Origin: Colius striatus
Taxonomy: Eukaryota > Chordata > Aves > Coliiformes > Coliidae
DNA length: 64,000 nucleotides
Direction of reading: 5' to 3'
NCBI RefSeq assembly: GCF_028858725.1
Contig: NC_084775.1
Span: 15,459,597 to 15,523,596, forward strand
The notes beneath the pieces are model-generated. The model was given only the letters and a program-made list of their open reading frames with translations. It was not told where the DNA came from and ran no database searches. Position 1 is the stretch's first letter; each line of letters begins with the position of its first letter. Below are positions 61,601-64,000 of this stretch, piece after piece. The translations under genes and the position numbers were made by a program.

Positions 61601-62690
61601 GGTAGCACTGTGTGGGAAACCAAGTCCCAGAGACAACCCCCAGTCCTGCCTGTTCCCTCAGCCTGCTGCCAGGGAAGTATAATCTGACTCCATTAAAATC
61701 TTTCACAGTGCATGAAATTGCTCTATTAGCAGTTAATGGCTACTGCTGGCTAGTCTGGTAGATAGTATTTCAAAGGAAAACTTTTGCTTGAAAGACATGG
61801 GTTTCAGTAAATGGGTTACAGCCACATTTATGGCACTGCTGGGGTTGTTCCTCACGTCTGAGAGGAAGGAGCCTGAGCCCAGCCAGCACTCAAACGCCTG
61901 CTGAACGCCTTTAAAACTAATGGGTCTCCTTATCTTGGGTGTCTTGCTCAAATAGGCCTTTTGGGGCAGAGGGAGCTGTAGCTGTCTGGGCTCTGGGAGC
62001 TGCTGGGGCACTGTGAAGGGTGAGAGGCAAGGAGATGGCTCTTGTCGCTCGCAGGGTGCCGATGCTGCGGATCCTGCTGACCAACACCAAAGTGCCTCGA
62101 AGCACCAAGGTCCTGGTGGCTGGTGTCAAGGAGAAGATCCTGAAGGTAGGATGGAGATGTGTGGTGGTGCAGGGTGAGGAGGTAGCCCTCAGGATCCCCT
62201 TGTGGGGAGCTGCAGGTCTCAAGGGGATCTCTTGAGACACTGCACTCCTGTCTGCTAGCGAAGGCTCAGCTGCCCTGGCAGAGGGGGTCCAGCTCACCAC
62301 CTCCTTTTCTCCAGCACTAACAGGGCTTGCCACAAAAATCACCACTTTGCAACCATAGAAAGAATAGTTCCTTCCTCTGGCCTGTGTCCTTCTCTTCCTC
62401 CATCTGCTGCAGGTGGGAGCAGCTTAACCATGGCGCTGCCCTGCAGCAGGTTCTTCAGTGAACGGGCGGCTCCACATGAGCCCAGCTCACAGAGACTTGG
62501 GGCCAGTTTCCTCAGGGTGGGATGAAAGGACTGGCAAGCAGCCTTCTCACATCTTGCCTTCCCCCCTTCTCAGTTCCCTGCTGTAATGAACCCAGTGCTG
62601 GACTCCATCGATGCAATTTCTCAGGAGTGCCAAAGTGTTCTGGAAGCGCTGCCGGCAGATCCATCACCTGACTCCTACCCTGTGCTGGAG
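55603..62690 (+). CDS. MVK: Mevalonate kinase, 5' part (8 coding exons)
   Basis: Mevalonate kinase phosphorylates mevalonate with ATP, an early step of isoprenoid and sterol synthesis. Exons: 55603-55680, 56475-56622, 57603-57750, 59058-59213, 60195-60298, 61254-61299, 62055-62145, 62574-62690. They total 888 bases (296 residues). Exon borders fall at the human positions, with one extra codon in exon 3. GHMP-kinase features: [18 protein letters not shown] with Lys13, the ATP loop [15 protein letters not shown] (human has LPPGAG), and [18 protein letters not shown] with catalytic Glu194 and Asp205 (human Glu193 and Asp204). Intron 2 has a GC donor. The last two coding exons, with the third GHMP motif, must lie right of the window. 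Confidence 0.95.
55930..56455 (+). mobile_element. CR1 LINE fragment in MVK intron 1
   Basis: A roughly 520-base CR1 piece. It begins with one unit of the sequence that is tandemly repeated in UBE3B intron 1 (55937-56010). It runs through GGCTGGAGCACAAGGGTGCT, CAGAACTGTTTCCCTGAGAG and GGGCTGGGACTGCAGCAGCT to TTGCTGTGATTGTGTG at the 3' end. It ends about 20 bases before the acceptor of exon 2. Confidence 0.93.
56623..56628 (+). promoter_or_regulatory. MVK: Non-canonical GC 5' splice site, MVK intron 2
   Basis: The exon ends TTTGCAG and the intron begins GCAAGA. The border falls after base 226 of the coding sequence, the same base as in human. It matches the strong-exon-end consensus of GC-AG introns. 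No GT donor fits the frame here. Confidence 0.8.
56629..57602 (+). other. MVK intron 2
   Basis: Ordinary intron of the GC-AG type. No repeat or extra exon was recognised. An AATAAA at 57298-57303 is intronic and probably unused. Confidence 0.5.
58005..58276 (+). mobile_element. CR1 LINE 3' end in MVK intron 3
   Basis: CAAGTTGCCCCAGGGTAGGT, CAGAACTGTTTCCCTGAGAG and GGGCTGGGACTGCAGCAGCT are followed by AATTCTGTGGTTCTATGATT, the intact 3' tail. Confidence 0.94.
59058..59213 (+). other. MVK: MVK exon with GHMP ATP-binding loop
   Basis: Encodes [18 protein letters not shown] and [16 protein letters not shown], the glycine-serine loop that holds ATP phosphates in GHMP kinases. The second Pro of the human loop is Leu here. 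A 27-base imperfect tandem duplication (GGAGCTGGGGCTGGGTGCCT) lies just upstream of its acceptor. Confidence 0.9.
59214..60194 (+). other. MVK intron 4
   Basis: No repeat, RNA gene or additional exon was recognised. Confidence 0.5.
61300..62054 (+). other. MVK intron 6, AT-richer block
   Basis: Repeat-free. The part from about 61450 to 61760 has AT-containing words (AATATTAATTTCATGGCATT, GAAATTGCTCTATTAGCAGT) that differ from the GC-rich surroundings. Possible conserved noncoding element. Confidence 0.35.
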
Positions 62691-64000
62691 GTGAGGGGCT
62701 TGGTCACCAGTATTTTTAGACACTGTTACTGTTGAACATCAAAATGTCATTTAAAGAGCATTAGGCCCAGGAAAAGAAAAAAGGGAATTGATGGCAGGAA
62801 GTGTTCAGTTCTGAGTGAAACCGTGGTCTGTGTGTGCTGCTTTAATGGCTTTCCTGCAGCTGAGGGACAGAAGGTGCTGCTGGTGTCTCTCCACAGTGGT
62901 GCACAGGGCAGGAGGGAGGGGGGGAGGGAGGGAGAGAGACTGGTGCTTTGTGGCCCTGCAGCACTGGGGGTTTTCTTTCCCTTTTCTAAGGAGTGTGGAG
63001 TGAGCTGAGGCTGAGGTGCCACGGGCCAGGGCAGCTCTGGCACTCACTGCCTGGGAAGCAGCTGCTTTGTCAGTGCCAGGCTGCAGCAAGGAGAAGCCCC
63101 TGGTTTGTGAGGGGCTGGTTCTGAGCCAGCTCCCATTGCTCTGTGCTCATCCTGGCTCCAGAGAGTAACAGAGCTGTGCCCAGAGCTGACCTGACATTGA
63201 TGCATGAGGTGAATACAGAGATCTGTGTTTGTCTTGGCTTTGTTCAAAGGAGGAGAGGCTGCTGTGGTGAGGGGAAACTCACTTCAGAGAGAAGTTCTCT
63301 TGCAATGCTGCAAGCACTGTAACAGTGATGGACACCAGCCTGGGCTGAGGGTGTGTGGCAGTGTCCCAGCTGAGGCAAACCTGGCCTGACCCTGGGTGCC
63401 ACAAAGCATTTGGTACCAGCAGTGCAGTTCCTTGGGGCTGTCTAGAGTCCCTTCCCTCAGCTCTCCCATGGGCCCACACTGGCAGGTTTTCCCCTCCACA
63501 GCCATCAGAGTGCAGGAGGGGGCTCTGGGGTGGGCCAGTGGCCACCCCAGCATGACCTGTGGCAGCAGGGCACTGTCAGCAGATGGCTGGTGCAGCCTTC
63601 CCTTGGCTTCAGGCTGTTCCACCCCACTGCACATGGGTGAGCCGCTGCTGGGAGCGTGGCAAGCACGGGAGGGTCTCCCTTGGGGTTTGGAGCAGGATCC
63701 TACTGCTGCCTACACCAAGTGTGATGGGTTTCTGAACCCATCAGGGTGGGCTGAGCCTAACGAGGGCTGTGCTGGGATCAGCTAGGGGAGAGCTGTGCTG
63801 TTTGCAGTGTGGCCACAGCTCTTCTCCCCCTCAGTTCCTCAGTGCTCAGACCATCAGCAGTAGGAGGGGAAGAGGAGGGCTAATTCAAAATGTGCTTTGA
63901 GATCCTCCTGTGGAAGATGCCAAAGCAGCCTTGTGTAACAGTGCCTGGGAAGCAGCTCTGCCCTCAGCAGTGTCTGCCTCGAATCCGTTGCCTCGTGCTT
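62691..64000 (+). other. MVK intron 8, continues past window
   Basis: After the donor at 62690 no sequence resembling the next MVK exon (human ELIDMNQHHLNALGVGH) appears, so the intron extends beyond the window. Apart from the purine tract nothing was seen. Confidence 0.55.
62905..62940. repeat. Purine-rich GGGA tract in MVK intron
   Basis: A near-pure purine run of GGAGGGAGGGGGGGAGGGAG type, likely variable in length and able to form non-B DNA. Confidence 0.8.

Noticed and set aside
62691-64000. Next MVK exon near the right edge
   Set aside because: No sequence like the conserved ELIDMNQHHL or GAGGGGC motifs was found in any frame.

Overview
This window is vertebrate nuclear DNA, almost certainly from a bird. 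It carries five ordinary, intact-looking host genes in the order MYO1H (+, 3' part only), KCTD10 (-), UBE3B (+), MMAB (-), MVK (+, 5' part only). This order and these orientations match the conserved block on human chromosome 12q24.11. Short introns, GC-rich sequence, CpG-rich divergent promoters and about fifteen CR1-type LINE fragments suggest a bird, and the locus would be expected on a chicken-chromosome-15-like microchromosome. The species cannot be told from the sequence. Three genes were traced codon by codon across every splice site. KCTD10 gives 313 residues in 7 coding exons, UBE3B gives 1,070 residues in 26, and MMAB gives 224 residues in 9. MYO1H contributes its last 14 coding exons (about 424 residues plus stop) and MVK its first 8 coding exons (296 residues).

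Layout. 1-9160 is the MYO1H C-terminal half: end of the motor domain, IQ neck and TH1 tail. 9161-13395 holds the facing 3' ends of MYO1H and KCTD10. 13396-22927 is KCTD10. 22928-23149 is a CpG-rich divergent promoter shared by KCTD10 and UBE3B. 23150-43615 is UBE3B. 43616-51230 is 3' flank and intergenic sequence between the facing 3' ends of UBE3B and MMAB. 51231-55353 is MMAB. 55354-55602 is a 249-base divergent promoter shared by MMAB and MVK. MVK runs from 55603 past the right edge.

Function. MVK (mevalonate kinase, isoprenoid and sterol synthesis) and MMAB (cobalamin adenosyltransferase, mitochondrial vitamin B12 metabolism) share a promoter with a near-consensus sterol response element, three CCAAT boxes and GC boxes. 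This fits the SREBP-2 control known for the mammalian pair. KCTD10 (a CUL3 adaptor) and UBE3B (a HECT E3 ligase) are both ubiquitin-system genes on one divergent promoter with ETS-like and CRE-like sites. MYO1H is an unconventional class I myosin.

I found no novel gene system. The points worth a second look are structural: a GC-AG intron in MVK; a 63-base minisatellite grown from one segment of a CR1 element in UBE3B intron 1; a donor-like, G-rich minisatellite starting at the KCTD10 start codon and splice site; repeats abutting several 5' splice sites; a regularly spaced SRE/CCAAT array between MMAB and MVK; a NAGNAG acceptor in KCTD10; and a few AT-richer, repeat-free noncoding blocks that may be conserved elements. 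I saw no tRNA, rRNA, CRISPR array, LTR element or viral copy.
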